A DNA stretch of 64,000 bases from an uncultured Oscillospiraceae bacterium (GTDB taxonomy: Bacteria; Bacillota; Clostridia; Oscillospirales; Oscillospiraceae), in contig CATKZP010000005.1 of NCBI GenBank assembly GCA_949841355.1, positions 62,001 to 126,000 of the forward strand, read 5' to 3'. This document shows positions 49,901 to 60,696 of this stretch, in pieces. Below the pieces are notes generated by a model. That model was not told the DNA's origin. It did no database searches and saw nothing but the letters and a program-made list of their open reading frames with translations. The translations under genes and the position numbers were made by a program. How positions within the stretch are numbered: the first letter of the stretch is position 1; every line of letters starts with the position of its first letter.

Positions 49901-51055
49901 ATGGCTTTTGTAATGGATTCCACCGCCAGCCACGAGGACATTTTAAAGGTCATCGGCGTGGGCGGCGGCGGCAATAATGTGGTGAACCGTATGGTTCGTT
50001 CCGGAATGCAGGGTGTGGAGTTCATCGCGGTGAACACCGACCGGCAGTGCCTCAACGCTTCCGAGGCGACCCAGAAGCTGGCCATCGGTGAAAAGCTCAC
50101 CGGCGGCAAGGGCGCGGGAGCCAACCCGGAGGTGGGCCGCGAGTCCGCCAAGGAGAGCAAGGAGCAGATCACCGCCCTGCTGGAGGGCGCGGACATGGTA
50201 TTTGTCACCGCAGGAATGGGGGGCGGCACCGGCACCGGCGCGGCTCCCGTGGTGGCGGAGATCGCCAAGGAGAAGGGTATCCTCACCGTGGGCGTGGTCA
50301 CAAAGCCCTTCAATTTCGAGGGCCGCCGCCGCATGGAGCAGGCCGCCCAGGGCATCGAGGAGCTGCGCCAGAAGGTGGACTCCCTGGTGATCATCCCCAA
50401 CGACCGCCTGCAATACGCCACCGACGAGAAGATCACCTTTGCCAACGCCTTCGCCATTGCCGACGACGTGCTGAGGCAGGCCGTGCAGTCCATCTCGGAC
50501 CTCATCAAGACTACGGGCCTCATCAACCTGGACTTTGCCGACGTCACCGCCGTGATGAAGGACGCGGGGCTGGCCCATATGGGCGTGGGCCGGGCCGCGG
50601 GCAAGAATAAAGCGGAGGAGGCCACCCGCATCGCCATCAACAGCCCCCTGCTGGAGACCTCCATCCAGGGCGCCCGAGGCATCATCGTCAACATCACCGG
50701 GCCTATGGACATGGGCTTGGAGGAGGTGGAGCAGGCCGCCGAGATGGTCAAGCAGGTGGCCGACCCGGACGCGCTGTTCATGATGGGAACCGCCTTCGAT
50801 GACACGCTGGAGGACGAGCTGCGTGTCACCGTCATCGCTACTGGCTTCGGCATGGTGGACAACCCTGTTCCGGCTAAGGAGGGGGAGCAGCCGGCTCAGC
50901 CCAAGGCGCGGCCCAAGGAGGCGGAGGACAAGCCCAAGTGCGTCCCCGCCGGCGTGGGACCTGTGATGCCGCCCAAGCCGCTGTCCGAAACCGCCGCCGA
51001 ACAGGTGGAGGCGGACCCCTTTGACGACATTTTCCGCATTTTTAACAAACGCTGA
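49901..51055 (+). CDS. ftsZ: Cell division protein FtsZ
   Basis: The tubulin-like GTPase that forms the Z ring. The 384-aa protein has [16 protein letters not shown], the tubulin signature GGGTGTG ([19 protein letters not shown], near residue 107), [13 protein letters not shown] [19 protein letters not shown], a proline/glutamate linker and the C-terminal peptide [16 protein letters not shown] 49901 lies ten bases after AGGAGG. An upstream in-frame extension is rejected. ftsA is absent. Confidence 0.97.
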   Translation: MAFVMDSTASHEDILKVIGVGGGGNNVVNRMVRSGMQGVEFIAVNTDRQCLNASEATQKLAIGEKLTGGKGAGANPEVGRESAKESKEQITALLEGADMVFVTAGMGGGTGTGAAPVVAEIAKEKGILTVGVVTKPFNFEGRRRMEQAAQGIEELRQKVDSLVIIPNDRLQYATDEKITFANAFAIADDVLRQAVQSISDLIKTTGLINLDFADVTAVMKDAGLAHMGVGRAAGKNKAEEATRIAINSPLLETSIQGARGIIVNITGPMDMGLEEVEQAAEMVKQVADPDALFMMGTAFDDTLEDELRVTVIATGFGMVDNPVPAKEGEQPAQPKARPKEAEDKPKCVPAGVGPVMPPKPLSETAAEQVEADPFDDIFRIFNKR

Positions 51056-51061
51056 ACCATG

Positions 51062-51090
51062 CCCCTCCCGACGGCTGCCGGGAGGGGTTT
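51062..51090 (+). terminator. Intrinsic terminator after ftsZ
   Basis: A 9-bp stem (CCCCTCCCG 51062-51070 with CGGGAGGGG 51079-51087) followed by TTT, seven bases past the ftsZ stop. Confidence 0.8.
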
Positions 51091-51129
51091 GCGCCTATCG
51101 GGGAGCCAGACGGAGAGGAGGGGACGGCC

Positions 51130-52020
51130 TTGGAGTACATACCCGCCAAGCATCTGCTCCATCGGAGCCGCTCCACGCAGTGGTTCGGCACTGACCACAC
51201 CATGAACATCTACCGCGGGTGTTGCCACGGGTGCCTGTACTGCGACAGCCGCAGCGACTGCTATCAGATCGGGGACTTCGGCACGGTGCGGGCCAAGGCG
51301 GACGCCCTGCGCATCCTCCGGGACGACCTGGCCCGGAAGGTGCGGCCCGCGTTCATCTCCACGGGATCCATGAGCGACCCCTATAACCCCTTTGAGGAGA
51401 AGCTCCGGCTCACCCGGCACGCGCTGGAGCTTATGGACGCCTACGGCTGCGGGGTGGCTATCGCCACAAAAAGCGGCCTGATTACGCGCGATATCGACGT
51501 TTTGACCGCCATTCAGGCCCACTCTCCGGTGGTGTGCAAGCTCACCGTCACCACCACGGACGACGCGCTGGCCGCCAAGCTGGAACCTGGCGCGCCGTCC
51601 CCCAGCCGCCGCCTGGCGGCGCTGAAGGAGCTGTCCGGGGCGGGGCTGTTCGCCGGAGTGCTGCTCATGCCGGTGCTGCCCTTTCTGGAGGACAGCGCGG
51701 AGAACGTGCGCGCGGTGGTGGAGGGCGCGGCCAGAGCGGGGGCGCGGTTTGTCTACCCCGCCTTCGGCGTCACCATGCGCCAGGGCCAGCGGGAGTTCTT
51801 CCTGGACGGGCTGGAGCGGGCCTTCCCCGGCCGGGGGCTGCGGGAGCGCTACCTGCGCCAGTACGGGGACCGCTACCAATGCGCCTCCCCCCGGGCGGGA
51901 GCGCTGTGGGAGGCGTTCACCGCCGCCTGCCGGGAGCGGGGGATTTTGTACGACATGAATTCCATCATCCGGGCGGCCACCCTGAGCTATGGGGACCGGC
52001 AGCTCACATTTTTTGACTGA
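51130..52020 (+). CDS. SPL-family radical SAM protein
   Basis: A 296-aa radical SAM protein of the spore-photoproduct-lyase-like group. The cluster motif is RGCCHGCLYC (Cx3Cx2C, residues 30-39 region, YRGCCHGCLYCD), preceded by MNIY. It has STGSMSDPYNPFEEK, ATKSGLI and LKLTVTTTDD-type strands. Homologues are annotated as DNA repair photolyase-like, but this length lacks the UV-lesion specificity seen in SplB, so the substrate is unknown. It starts with TTG 51130 after GAGGAGGGG. gluQRS follows 14 bp downstream. Confidence 0.82.
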   Translation: MEYIPAKHLLHRSRSTQWFGTDHTMNIYRGCCHGCLYCDSRSDCYQIGDFGTVRAKADALRILRDDLARKVRPAFISTGSMSDPYNPFEEKLRLTRHALELMDAYGCGVAIATKSGLITRDIDVLTAIQAHSPVVCKLTVTTTDDALAAKLEPGAPSPSRRLAALKELSGAGLFAGVLLMPVLPFLEDSAENVRAVVEGAARAGARFVYPAFGVTMRQGQREFFLDGLERAFPGRGLRERYLRQYGDRYQCASPRAGALWEAFTAACRERGILYDMNSIIRAATLSYGDRQLTFFD

Positions 52021-52034
52021 CAGGGGGGAGGGCC

Positions 52035-52961
52035 ATGGGCGTGAGAGGGCGGTTCGCCCCCACCCCCAGCGGGCGGATGCATTTGGGAAACCTGCTGGCG
52101 GCGCTACTGGCGTGGCTGGACGCGCGCTCTGCCGGGGGAGAGCTGGTGCTGCGGATTGAGGACCTGGACACGCAGCGCACCAGCCCGGAATTGGCCGCGC
52201 AGCTCATGGACGACCTGCGCTGGCTGGGGCTGGACTGGGACGAGGGCGGGCTGACGCCGGAGTACATGCAGAGCCGCCGCACCGCCCGCTACGAGGAGGC
52301 GTTCCGGGTGCTGGAGGAGCGGGGGCTGGTCTACCCCTGCTACTGCACCCGGTCGGAGCGGATGGCCGCCACCGCCCCCCACCGGGACGACGGCGCGGTG
52401 GTTTACTCCGGAAAGTGCTTTTCTCTGACGGAGCGGGAACGGGCGGCGCTAGAGCGCCAGGGCCGCAGGCCCGCGTGGCGGGTGCGCTGCCCCTGCCAGG
52501 TTGTGGTGCTGGAGGACGGCAATTGCGGGCCTTACGCGGAAAATCTGGCCCGGGACTGCGGGGACTTTATCGTCCGGCGGTCCGACGGGGTGTTCGCCTA
52601 CCAGCTGGCGGTGGTGGTGGACGACGCGCTCATGGGGGTGAACCACGTGGTGCGGGGACGGGATCTGCTGTGCTCCGCGCCCCGGCAGGCGTGGCTCCAT
52701 GAGGTGCTGGGGTACCGGCCGCCCCGTTTTTTCCACACGCCGCTGCTGCTGGCCCCCGACGGGCGGAGGCTGGCCAAGCGGGACCGGGACCTGGATATGG
52801 GCGCCCTGCGGGCGCGGTACGGACCGGAGGAGCTCACCGGACTGCTGGCCTTTTACGCGGGGCTGACGGACAGGCCGGAAAAAGTGACAGCCCAAGAGCT
52901 CGTTCCCCAGTTCTCCTGGGCGAAAGTGCCGAAAAATGACGTTGTGGTTTGTTTATCTTGA
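52035..52961 (+). CDS. gluQRS: Glutamyl-Q tRNA(Asp) synthetase
   Basis: A truncated glutamyl-tRNA synthetase paralogue that attaches glutamate to queuosine in the anticodon of tRNA-Asp. The 308-aa protein has the HIGH-type motif PTPSGRMHLGNL (about 9-20), ELVLRIEDLDTQR, YMQSRRTARYEEA, a zinc-site-like region (YPCYCTRSE) and the KMSKS-equivalent RRLAKRDRDLD. It lacks the C-terminal anticodon-binding domain, as expected. ATG 52035 follows GGGGGGAGGGCC. The guaB promoter overlaps its stop codon. Confidence 0.9.
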   Translation: MGVRGRFAPTPSGRMHLGNLLAALLAWLDARSAGGELVLRIEDLDTQRTSPELAAQLMDDLRWLGLDWDEGGLTPEYMQSRRTARYEEAFRVLEERGLVYPCYCTRSERMAATAPHRDDGAVVYSGKCFSLTERERAALERQGRRPAWRVRCPCQVVVLEDGNCGPYAENLARDCGDFIVRRSDGVFAYQLAVVVDDALMGVNHVVRGRDLLCSAPRQAWLHEVLGYRPPRFFHTPLLLAPDGRRLAKRDRDLDMGALRARYGPEELTGLLAFYAGLTDRPEKVTAQELVPQFSWAKVPKNDVVVCLS

Positions 52962-52986
52962 CAGATATCCCGGCAGAGCGTAAAAT
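52958..52986 (+). promoter_or_regulatory. Sigma-A promoter for guaB
   Basis: Perfect -35 TTGACA (52958-52963, overlapping the gluQRS stop), 17-bp spacer, -10 TAAAAT (52981-52986). Confidence 0.85.
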
Positions 52987-53013
52987 GGGAAAAATTAAGA
53001 AATAGGAGGATAA

Positions 53014-54492
<1,479 letters not shown>

Positions 54493-54500
54493 AAGTGCGC

Positions 54501-54530
54501 AAGCCCTCCGGCGAAGCCGGAGGGCTTTTC
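54501..54530 (+). terminator. Intrinsic terminator after guaB
   Basis: A perfect 12-bp stem (54501-54512 with 54516-54527), GAA loop and trailing T run. Confidence 0.9.
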
Positions 54531-54541
54531 CATTGCGAAAC

Positions 54542-54573
54542 AGGAGCCGTCCGGCGTAAACCGGGCGGCTCCT
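54542..54573 (-). terminator. Intrinsic terminator after ilvD
   Basis: A 13-bp imperfect stem (54542-54554 with 54561-54573) just past the ilvD stop on the minus strand, followed by GTTT. It faces the guaB terminator. Confidence 0.7.
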
Positions 54574-54585
54574 TTGAGGTTTGGC

Positions 54586-56247
54586 TTATTCCAGCACCGC
54601 GCCCCGGGTGGCGGAGGTCACCAGCTTGGCGTACCGCGCCAGATAGCCGGTTTTGATCTTGGGCTCGGGGCACACCCAGGCGGCTTTCCGGGCGGCCAGG
54701 GCGCCGGCGTCCACCAGCAGCTCCAGCTTGCAGGAGGATATGTCAATGGCGATCTGGTCGCCCTCCTCCACCAGGGCGATGGGACCGCCCTGGGCGGCCT
54801 CGGGGCAGATGTGGCCGATGGCCGCGCCCCGGGTGGCTCCGGAGAACCGCCCGTCGGTGATGAGAGCGACGCTCTCGCCCAATCCCATGCCGCAGATGGC
54901 TGAGGTGGGGTTGAGCATCTCCCGCATCCCGGGGCCGCCCTTGGGGCCCTCGTAGCGGATGACCACCACGTCGCCCTTCCGGATTTTTCCGGCGTAAATG
55001 GCGTCGATGGCCTCCTCCTCCGAGTTGAACACCCGGGCGGGGCCTTGGTGGCGCATCATCTCAGGGGCCACGGCGGAGCGCTTCACCACGCAGCCCTCGG
55101 GGGCCAGATTGCCCTTGAGCACGGCGATGCCGCCGTCGGGGGAGTAGGGGTCGTCGATGGGACGGATGAGGGCGGGGTCCCGGTTGACTACGCCCTCCAG
55201 GTTTTCCGCCAGGGTTTTGCCGGTGCAGGTCATGACGCTGGTGTCCAGCAGGCCCTTTTTCGTGAGCTCCATCATCACGGCGTGGACGCCGCCCGCGCCC
55301 TCCAGGTCCTCCATGTAGGTCTCACCGGCGGGGGCCAGGTGGCACAGGTTGGGGGTTTTGGAGGAGATTTCGTTGGACAGGTCCAGGTCCAGCTCGATGC
55401 CGCACTCGTGGGCGATGGCGGGCAGGTGGAGCATGGTGTTGGTGGAGCAGCCCAGGGCCATGTCCACCGTTTCGGCGTTGTGGAAGGCGGCCTCGGTCAT
55501 GATGTCCCGGGGCCTGATGTCTTTTTTGACCAGCTCCATAATCTGCATCCCGGCGTGCTTGGCCAGCCGCAGACGGGCGGACCACACGGCGGGGATGGTG
55601 CCGTTCCCCCGCAGGCCCATGCCGATGGCCTCGGTGAGGCAGTTCATGGAGTTGGCGGTATACATGCCTGAGCAGGAGCCGCAGGTGGGGCAGGCGTTCT
55701 CCTCGTACTCCGCCACCCCGGCCTCATCCAGACTGCCGGCGTAGTAGCCGCCCACGGCTTCGAACATGTGGGACAGGCAGGTGCGCCGGCCGTCGTTGAG
55801 CTTTCCGGCCAGCATGGGCCCGCCGGAGCAGAAGATGGTGGGGATGTTCACCCGGGCGGCGGCCATCAGCAGCCCCGGCACGTTTTTGTCGCAGTTGGGG
55901 ATCATCACCAGCCCGTCGAACTGGTGAGCCATGACCATGGCCTCGGTGGAGTCAGCGATGAGGTCCCGGGTGACCAGGGAGTACTTCATGCCCATGTGGC
56001 CCATGGCGATGCCGTCGCACACGGCGATGGCGGGGAACTCGATGGGGGTGCCCCCGGCGGCGCGCACGCCCGCCTTCACCGCCTGGGCGATCTTGTCCAG
56101 GTTCATGTGGCCGGGGACAATCTCGTTATAGGAGCACACCACGCCGATGAGGGGGCGCTCCAGCTCCTCCTTGGTGTACCCCAGGGCATAGAACAGGGAG
56201 CGGTTGGGGGCGGTGGGGACGCCTTTTTTCACGTTGTCGGAACGCAT
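54586..56247 (-). CDS. ilvD: Dihydroxy-acid dehydratase
   Basis: IlvD dehydrates dihydroxyisovalerate or dihydroxymethylvalerate to the 2-keto acid, the third step of valine/isoleucine synthesis. The 553-aa Fe-S protein has [21 protein letters not shown] (C119), the [20 protein letters not shown] cluster region (C192), and the C-terminal [16 protein letters not shown] 56247 follows GGAGATTTGCGCT. It is the last gene of the T-box-controlled ilvB-N-C-D operon. Confidence 0.96.
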   Translation of the reverse strand: MRSDNVKKGVPTAPNRSLFYALGYTKEELERPLIGVVCSYNEIVPGHMNLDKIAQAVKAGVRAAGGTPIEFPAIAVCDGIAMGHMGMKYSLVTRDLIADSTEAMVMAHQFDGLVMIPNCDKNVPGLLMAAARVNIPTIFCSGGPMLAGKLNDGRRTCLSHMFEAVGGYYAGSLDEAGVAEYEENACPTCGSCSGMYTANSMNCLTEAIGMGLRGNGTIPAVWSARLRLAKHAGMQIMELVKKDIRPRDIMTEAAFHNAETVDMALGCSTNTMLHLPAIAHECGIELDLDLSNEISSKTPNLCHLAPAGETYMEDLEGAGGVHAVMMELTKKGLLDTSVMTCTGKTLAENLEGVVNRDPALIRPIDDPYSPDGGIAVLKGNLAPEGCVVKRSAVAPEMMRHQGPARVFNSEEEAIDAIYAGKIRKGDVVVIRYEGPKGGPGMREMLNPTSAICGMGLGESVALITDGRFSGATRGAAIGHICPEAAQGGPIALVEEGDQIAIDISSCKLELLVDAGALAARKAAWVCPEPKIKTGYLARYAKLVTSATRGAVLE

Positions 56248-56266
56248 AGCGCAAATCTCCTTTATG

Positions 56267-56295
56267 GGAAGTCCCCGGCATGGCCGGGGACTTCC
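56267..56295. other. Hairpin between ilvC and ilvD
   Basis: A perfect 13-bp stem (56267-56279 with 56283-56295, three-base loop) lies just upstream of the ilvD ribosome site on the minus strand. Without a T run it is more likely an mRNA stabiliser than a terminator. Confidence 0.6.
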
Positions 56296-56301
56296 GCGTG
56301 G

Positions 56302-56508
56302 TTTAATTGGAAGCGGTATCCAGGTCGGAATCCCCGCCCCTCGTCAGCGCAAAGTCCGCTCAACTTCGTTTCCGCCTGCGGCGAAAACTGCGTTCGCTTC
56401 CTTGCGCCTCCTCTCCAGATCGCAACCGCTTTGCTGGGTCGCGATCTGGGGCCGCCCTTCGGGCGGCTTTTTAATTGGAAGCCGTATCCAAGTCGGAATC
56501 CCCGCCCC
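56302..56508. repeat. Duplicated ilvC 3' end flanking a 129-bp insert
   Basis: The 39 bp at 56302-56340 repeat the ilvC terminus at 56470-56508 with two mismatches, including the last codons ([11 protein letters not shown] and stop). The 129 bp between hold two hairpins: CCAGATCGC…GCGATCTGG (about 56415-56450) and GCCGCCC…GGGCGGC followed by TTTTT on the plus strand (56452-56473). It looks like an insertion or unequal-recombination scar. No gene is supported. Confidence 0.85.
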
Positions 56509-57490
56509 AGATCATGTTTTTCCTGAGCTCGCCGCCCACGATCTCCATTTGGTGCTTCTTGAGCTGGGCCCGCTTGGAGTTGAAGAAGGTGCGGCCGTTC
56601 TTGTTCTCCGCGATCCAGCGGCCGGCGAAGGTGCCGTCCTGGATGTCGGAAAGCACCGCGCGCATACGGGCCTTGGTCTCCTCGTGGGGGATGACCCGGG
56701 GGCCGCTGACGTACTCACCGAACTCGGCGGTGTCGGAGATGGAGAAGTTCATGGCCGCCACGCCGCCCTTGTTGATGAGGTCGATGATGAGCTTCATCTC
56801 GTGGATGCACTCGAAGTAGGCGTTTTCCGGCTCGTAGCCCGCTTCCACCAGCACCTCGAAGCCGCAGCGCATCAGGTCCACCACGCCGCCGCACAGCACG
56901 GTCTGCTCACCGAACAGATCGGTCTCGGTTTCGTCGTGGAAGGTGGTCTCCATCACGCCCGCCCGGGCGCCGCCGATGCCCGCGATGTAGGCCAGGGCGA
57001 TCTGGTAGGCGTGACCGGTGGCGTCCTGCTCCACCGCCACCAGGCAGGGCACGCCCTTGCCCGCCACGTAGGTGGAGCGCACGGTGTGGCCGGGGCCCTT
57101 GGGGGCGGCCATGAATACGTCCACTCCGGCGGGGGGGACGATCTGCTGGTAGCGGATGTTAAAGCCGTGGGCGAAGGCCAGGGCCTTGCCCTCGGTCATG
57201 TAGGGGGCGATATCCTTGTGATAGACCTCGGCCTGCACCTCGTCGTTAATGAGCATCATCACGATGTCCGCCCACTGGGCGGCGGCGGGAACCGTGCGGA
57301 CCGCCAGGCCGGCCTTCTCGGCGTTGGCCCAGTTCTTGGAGCCCTCGCGGAGGCCGACGCACACGTCGCAGCCGGAGTCCTTCAGGTTCAGCGCGTGGGC
57401 GTGGCCCTGGGAGCCGTAGCCAATGATGGCGATTTTTTTGCCCTTCAGCCAGCTCAGGTCGCAATCCTTCTCATAATACATTTTTGCCAT
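56471..57490 (-). CDS. ilvC: Ketol-acid reductoisomerase
   Basis: IlvC isomerises and reduces acetolactate or acetohydroxybutyrate with NAD(P)H. The 339-aa class I enzyme has the dinucleotide loop [19 protein letters not shown] and the Mg-binding D/E residues in [12 protein letters not shown] and [16 protein letters not shown] 57490 follows AAGGAGTGTTTTACC; a short upstream extension to 57508 lacks a site. The loop after the glycine motif ([15 protein letters not shown]) carries Arg/Ser residues that usually favour NADPH. Confidence 0.97.
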   Translation of the reverse strand: MAKMYYEKDCDLSWLKGKKIAIIGYGSQGHAHALNLKDSGCDVCVGLREGSKNWANAEKAGLAVRTVPAAAQWADIVMMLINDEVQAEVYHKDIAPYMTEGKALAFAHGFNIRYQQIVPPAGVDVFMAAPKGPGHTVRSTYVAGKGVPCLVAVEQDATGHAYQIALAYIAGIGGARAGVMETTFHDETETDLFGEQTVLCGGVVDLMRCGFEVLVEAGYEPENAYFECIHEMKLIIDLINKGGVAAMNFSISDTAEFGEYVSGPRVIPHEETKARMRAVLSDIQDGTFAGRWIAENKNGRTFFNSKRAQLKKHQMEIVGGELRKNMIWGGDSDLDTASN

Positions 57491-57591
57491 GGTAAAACAC
57501 TCCTTCATATTTTAAAAAGTGAAGCTTTATGGATATGCTTTCCAACTATCATAACACAGCGCCGAAGAAAAGAATGATAACTGTGATACAA

Positions 57592-58152
57592 TTACAGGAT
57601 GTTCTTGCCCAGGTCGAATTCCTCCCGGACCTTATTGCCGGAGTTGTTGCGAATAGTCGCTTCGCCCCGCTCCAGGGCCACCATGCCGGTGCGCACCAGC
57701 TCAAGTATGCCGAACTCGGCCAGCAGCTTTTCCAGCGCGTCGTCCTTGGACTCCTGGCCGATGATGGCCAGGGTGAGGCTCTGGGTGGACACGTCGATGA
57801 TGGACGCCCGGAAGATGTTGGCGATCTGGATGACCTCGTTGCGCACCTCACGGCTCTCCGCCTTCACCTTGATGAGCACCAGCTCCCGGCGGATGGACTG
57901 CTCGGGGGGCAGCAGACGCACGGAGTAGACGGAGAACTGCTTGCGCAGCTGGTTGATGATCTGTCCGATCTGCTGCTCGCCGCACATCACCTCAATGGTG
58001 ATGCGGGACACCGCCGGGTCATCGGTGGTGCCCACCGCCAGAGATTCGATGTTATACCCCTTCCGGGAGAACAGCCGGGATACCTGGCTCAATACGCCCG
58101 CGGTGTTCTCCACCAGCACGGACAGGGTGTGGCGTTTCACGATGGTATTCAT
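57592..58152 (-). CDS. ilvN: Acetolactate synthase small (regulatory) subunit
   Basis: The ACT-domain regulatory subunit that activates IlvB and confers valine feedback. The 186-aa protein has the N-terminal ACT domain (HTLSVLVENTAGVLSQVSRLFSRKGYNIESLAVG) and the C-terminal regulatory domain. ATG 58152 follows GAGGAGGGAGAAAGCC. An in-frame extension upstream is out-of-frame ilvB sequence and rejected. It starts 14 bp after the ilvB stop. Confidence 0.95.
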   Translation of the reverse strand: MNTIVKRHTLSVLVENTAGVLSQVSRLFSRKGYNIESLAVGTTDDPAVSRITIEVMCGEQQIGQIINQLRKQFSVYSVRLLPPEQSIRRELVLIKVKAESREVRNEVIQIANIFRASIIDVSTQSLTLAIIGQESKDDALEKLLAEFGILELVRTGMVALERGEATIRNNSGNKVREEFDLGKNIL

Positions 58153-58166
58153 GGCTTTCTCCCTCC

Positions 58167-59876
58167 TCAGTGCAGTAAGAACTCGGTGACTGGGCTGCCG
58201 CCGCTGACCATGGGGTGGACCATGGCGTCCATGTCGATGGCGCAGTCGATGACGCAGCCGCAGCCCGCCGCCAGCGCCTGCCGGAAGGCGTCCTCGAACT
58301 CCGCCTGGGTTTTGACGCGGAAGCCCTTCAGCCCATAAGCCTCCGCCAGCTTCACGAAGTCGGGGCCCCGGTCCAGGGTGGTTTGGGAAAAGCGCTTGTC
58401 GTAGATGAGATTCTGCCACTGCCGGACCATGCCCAGGGTGCGGTTATCGAAAATAATGGTGATGATGGGGAAGCGGTAGTGTTCCACGGTGGCCAGCTCG
58501 TGGCAGTTCATGCGGAAGCAGCCGTCCCCGGTGCAGTGGACCACCACCTTGCCGGGATTGCCCGCCGTGGCCCCCATAGCGGCCCCCAGTCCGAAGCCCA
58601 TGGTGCCAAAGCCGCCGCTGGTCAGGAGCTGCCCCGGCCGGGAGAAGTGGTAGTACTGGCAGGACCACATCTGGTGCTGGCCCACGTCGGTGGCGATGAT
58701 GGCGTCGCCGTTGGTGAGGGCGGAGACAGTCTCCAGGATTTCGTGGGGGTGGAGGATGCCGTCCTTCTTGTGGGGCAGCTCCTTGCGGGCGAACACCTGG
58801 GCCCTCCAGGCGGAAAAGTCGTGCTGGGGGAGCTTCTCGTTGAGCAGCTCCAGCACTCGCCGGGCGTCCCCGATGATGTGGTGGTAAGTCTGGACGTTTT
58901 TGTCGATCTCCGCCCGGTCGATGTCGATGTGGACGATTTTGGCGTTCTGGGCGAAGGATGGGGGGTCGGTGGCCACCCGGTCGGAGAAGCGGCAGCCAAT
59001 GGCGATGAGCAGATCGCACTCGGCGGTGGCCATGTTGGAGGCGTGGGAGCCGTGCATGCCCACCATGCCGGTGAACAGCGGGTGGTTCCCCGGACAGGCC
59101 CCGCCGCCCATGATGGTGGAGCCCACCGGGGCGTCCAGGGTCTCAATGAACCTGCGGAACTCCGGCACCGCCCCCTTGGAGCGGATCACGCCGCCCCCCA
59201 CCAGCACCATGGGCCGTTGGGACTGGGCGATGAGCTCCAGCAGCTTGTCGATGTCCCCTCGGTTTGGCTCGGGGCTTTTCAGATCTCGGTTGGACCGGCG
59301 CAGCAGGGTGGCCAGCCGTCCGTGATTCGGGTGCTCGGCCAGAGGGAGGTATTCGTATTGCCCCTGGATGGCGGTGATGTTTTTGGCGATGTCCACCAGC
59401 ACGGGGCCGGGGCGGCCGGATCGGGCGATGGCGAAGGCCTCCCGGATCACATCCGCCAGCTCGTTCACGTCCTTCACCAGGAAGTTACACTTGGTGATGG
59501 GCATGGTGATGCCGGTGATATCCACCTCCTGGAAGGAGTCCTTGCCGATGAGGTTTTCGCTGACATTGCAGGTGATGAACACCACGGGGGAGGAGTCGTA
59601 GTAGGCGGTGGCGATGCCGGTGACCAGGTTGGTGGCCCCGGGGCCGGAGGTGGCAAAGCACACGCCCACCCTGCCCGTGGACCGGGCGTAGCCGTCGGCG
59701 GCGTGGGACGCGCCCTGCTCGTGGGAGGTGAGGTAGTGGTGAATTTTCTGGCTGTAGCCGTGGAGCTCGAATTCGTCATAGATGTTCAGAATAGTGCCGC
59801 CGGGATAGCCGAATACCGTATCGACGCCCTGCTCCAGCAGGCATTCCATCACGATCTGAGACCCTCGCATCAACAT
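58167..59876 (-). CDS. ilvB: Acetolactate synthase large (catalytic) subunit
   Basis: A TPP enzyme that condenses two pyruvates to acetolactate, or pyruvate with 2-ketobutyrate. The 569-aa protein has the activating glutamate region (FGYPGGTILNIYDE), HEQGASHAADGYARSTGR, FAD-domain segments, and the TPP/Mg motif GDGCFRMNCHELATVEHYRFPIITIIFDN. ATG 59876 follows GGAGGTTCCCAAT. It is preceded by a T-box leader. Confidence 0.96.
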   Translation of the reverse strand: MLMRGSQIVMECLLEQGVDTVFGYPGGTILNIYDEFELHGYSQKIHHYLTSHEQGASHAADGYARSTGRVGVCFATSGPGATNLVTGIATAYYDSSPVVFITCNVSENLIGKDSFQEVDITGITMPITKCNFLVKDVNELADVIREAFAIARSGRPGPVLVDIAKNITAIQGQYEYLPLAEHPNHGRLATLLRRSNRDLKSPEPNRGDIDKLLELIAQSQRPMVLVGGGVIRSKGAVPEFRRFIETLDAPVGSTIMGGGACPGNHPLFTGMVGMHGSHASNMATAECDLLIAIGCRFSDRVATDPPSFAQNAKIVHIDIDRAEIDKNVQTYHHIIGDARRVLELLNEKLPQHDFSAWRAQVFARKELPHKKDGILHPHEILETVSALTNGDAIIATDVGQHQMWSCQYYHFSRPGQLLTSGGFGTMGFGLGAAMGATAGNPGKVVVHCTGDGCFRMNCHELATVEHYRFPIITIIFDNRTLGMVRQWQNLIYDKRFSQTTLDRGPDFVKLAEAYGLKGFRVKTQAEFEDAFRQALAAGCGCVIDCAIDMDAMVHPMVSGGSPVTEFLLH

Positions 59877-59903
59877 ATTGGGAACCTCCTTATGGGAAAT
59901 GAA

Positions 59904-60148
59904 AAAAGCATGACCCGTCCAAAACTAGGACGAAGCCACGCTCCGCGGTACCACCTAACTTTCCCCCGAGGGGGACGCTCAAAACCCGGTAACGGCGGGC
60001 TGCCGTCCCGGCCTACTGAAGCTGACGCGTTCGGCCGGACTGCTCACAGGGGACGTTCATCCCACCCGCTCACGAAGGCTCGCACCGGCCGCCTTCTCTC
60101 TGGGCTTGCGCGCGGGGACTACTGGCCTGATCATCGCATATTTTTGCG
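59904..60148 (-). ncRNA. T-box riboswitch leader of the ilv operon
   Basis: Reading leftward, a stem I region has AG-bulge-like CAGAGAGAAGG and GGTGCGAG. A specifier region GAACGTCCCC follows, then the conserved T-box AGGTGGTACCGCGGAG (59956-59941). A competing terminator (GTCC…GGAC core, T run at 59914-59909) ends about 33 nt before ilvB. Uncharged tRNA pairing with the T-box would allow read-through. The likely specifier is GUC (Val) at 60054-60052, but the register is not proven without a fold. Confidence 0.92.
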
Positions 60149-60158
60149 TATTGAAATT

Positions 60159-60187
60159 ATAATAATGCTTTAGAGTGGTTTTGTCAA
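60159..60187 (-). promoter_or_regulatory. Sigma-A promoter of the T-box/ilv operon
   Basis: On the minus strand, perfect -35 TTGACA (60187-60182), 17-bp spacer and -10 TATTAT (60164-60159), in an AT-rich patch just upstream of the T-box leader. Confidence 0.8.
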
Positions 60188-60442
60188 TGTAAAAGTTTTG
60201 GACCGCGGAAATTTCACCGGCCGGCCAAAGCAGGGGAGGCGTCGGGGCGCCTTTTTGCGGAAATGACGAAGAGGCGGGAAGGGGTTATCCTTCCCGCCTC
60301 TTGGAGCTGCTGTCGTCACGCTGCGAAGCCTCCGCGGCGCGGGCTAAGCCCTCCGACTCTGCAAAAATCCTGTGGGGCCTGCGGTCCCTGCTGATTTTTG
60401 CGCCGCTTCGGTCTTAGTCCGCTGCTCCCGGCTTCTCCGCGC
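60188..60442. other. Intergenic region with hairpin and dispersed repeat
   Basis: No gene is supported. A perfect 14-bp hairpin (60269-60282 with 60289-60302) may terminate the leftward DUF1540 transcript. The stretch 60310-60360 carries an inverted copy of the repeat module near 34905-34950, including a 16-bp exact match (60344-60359). Confidence 0.6.
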
Positions 60443-60628
60443 TCAGTGGCAGCCGCAGTTGGTGCCGTGGTCGCCCAGCTTGAAGGAGGCGCACTCGGTC
60501 TCGCCGCAGGTGCACACGCTGTTCTGGCAGTGGCCCACCTGGATCTCGTTGAGGGTGCAGCGCTGGTCCTTGTGATAGGTGCAGCTGTTCACAGTGCACT
60601 TGATGCTGGGATTGGTCTGGTTGGTCAT
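60443..60628 (-). CDS. DUF1540 domain-containing protein
   Basis: A 61-aa cysteine-rich protein with the DUF1540 pattern IKCTVNSCTYHKDQRCTLNEIQV, followed by more cysteines (CQNSVCTCGETECASF) and a short CGCH end. The nine cysteines suggest metal binding. The family is common in spore-forming Clostridia, function unknown. ATG 60628 follows AAGGAGGTAACGACC, and that ribosome site is partly inside an 8-bp inverted repeat. Confidence 0.88.
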   Translation of the reverse strand: MTNQTNPSIKCTVNSCTYHKDQRCTLNEIQVGHCQNSVCTCGETECASFKLGDHGTNCGCH

Positions 60629-60640
60629 GGTCGTTACCTC

Positions 60641-60669
60641 CTTGTATCGGGAATATGATCGGATACAAG
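60641..60669. promoter_or_regulatory. Inverted repeat at the DUF1540 gene 5' end
   Basis: Arms CTTGTATC (60641-60648) and GATACAAG (60662-60669) with a 13-bp spacer. On the minus strand the second arm merges with the Shine-Dalgarno of the DUF1540 gene. It could be an operator or a translation-controlling hairpin. Confidence 0.55.
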
Positions 60670-60696
60670 GGGGAGTATGCCCCGGAAGGGGAGCGG

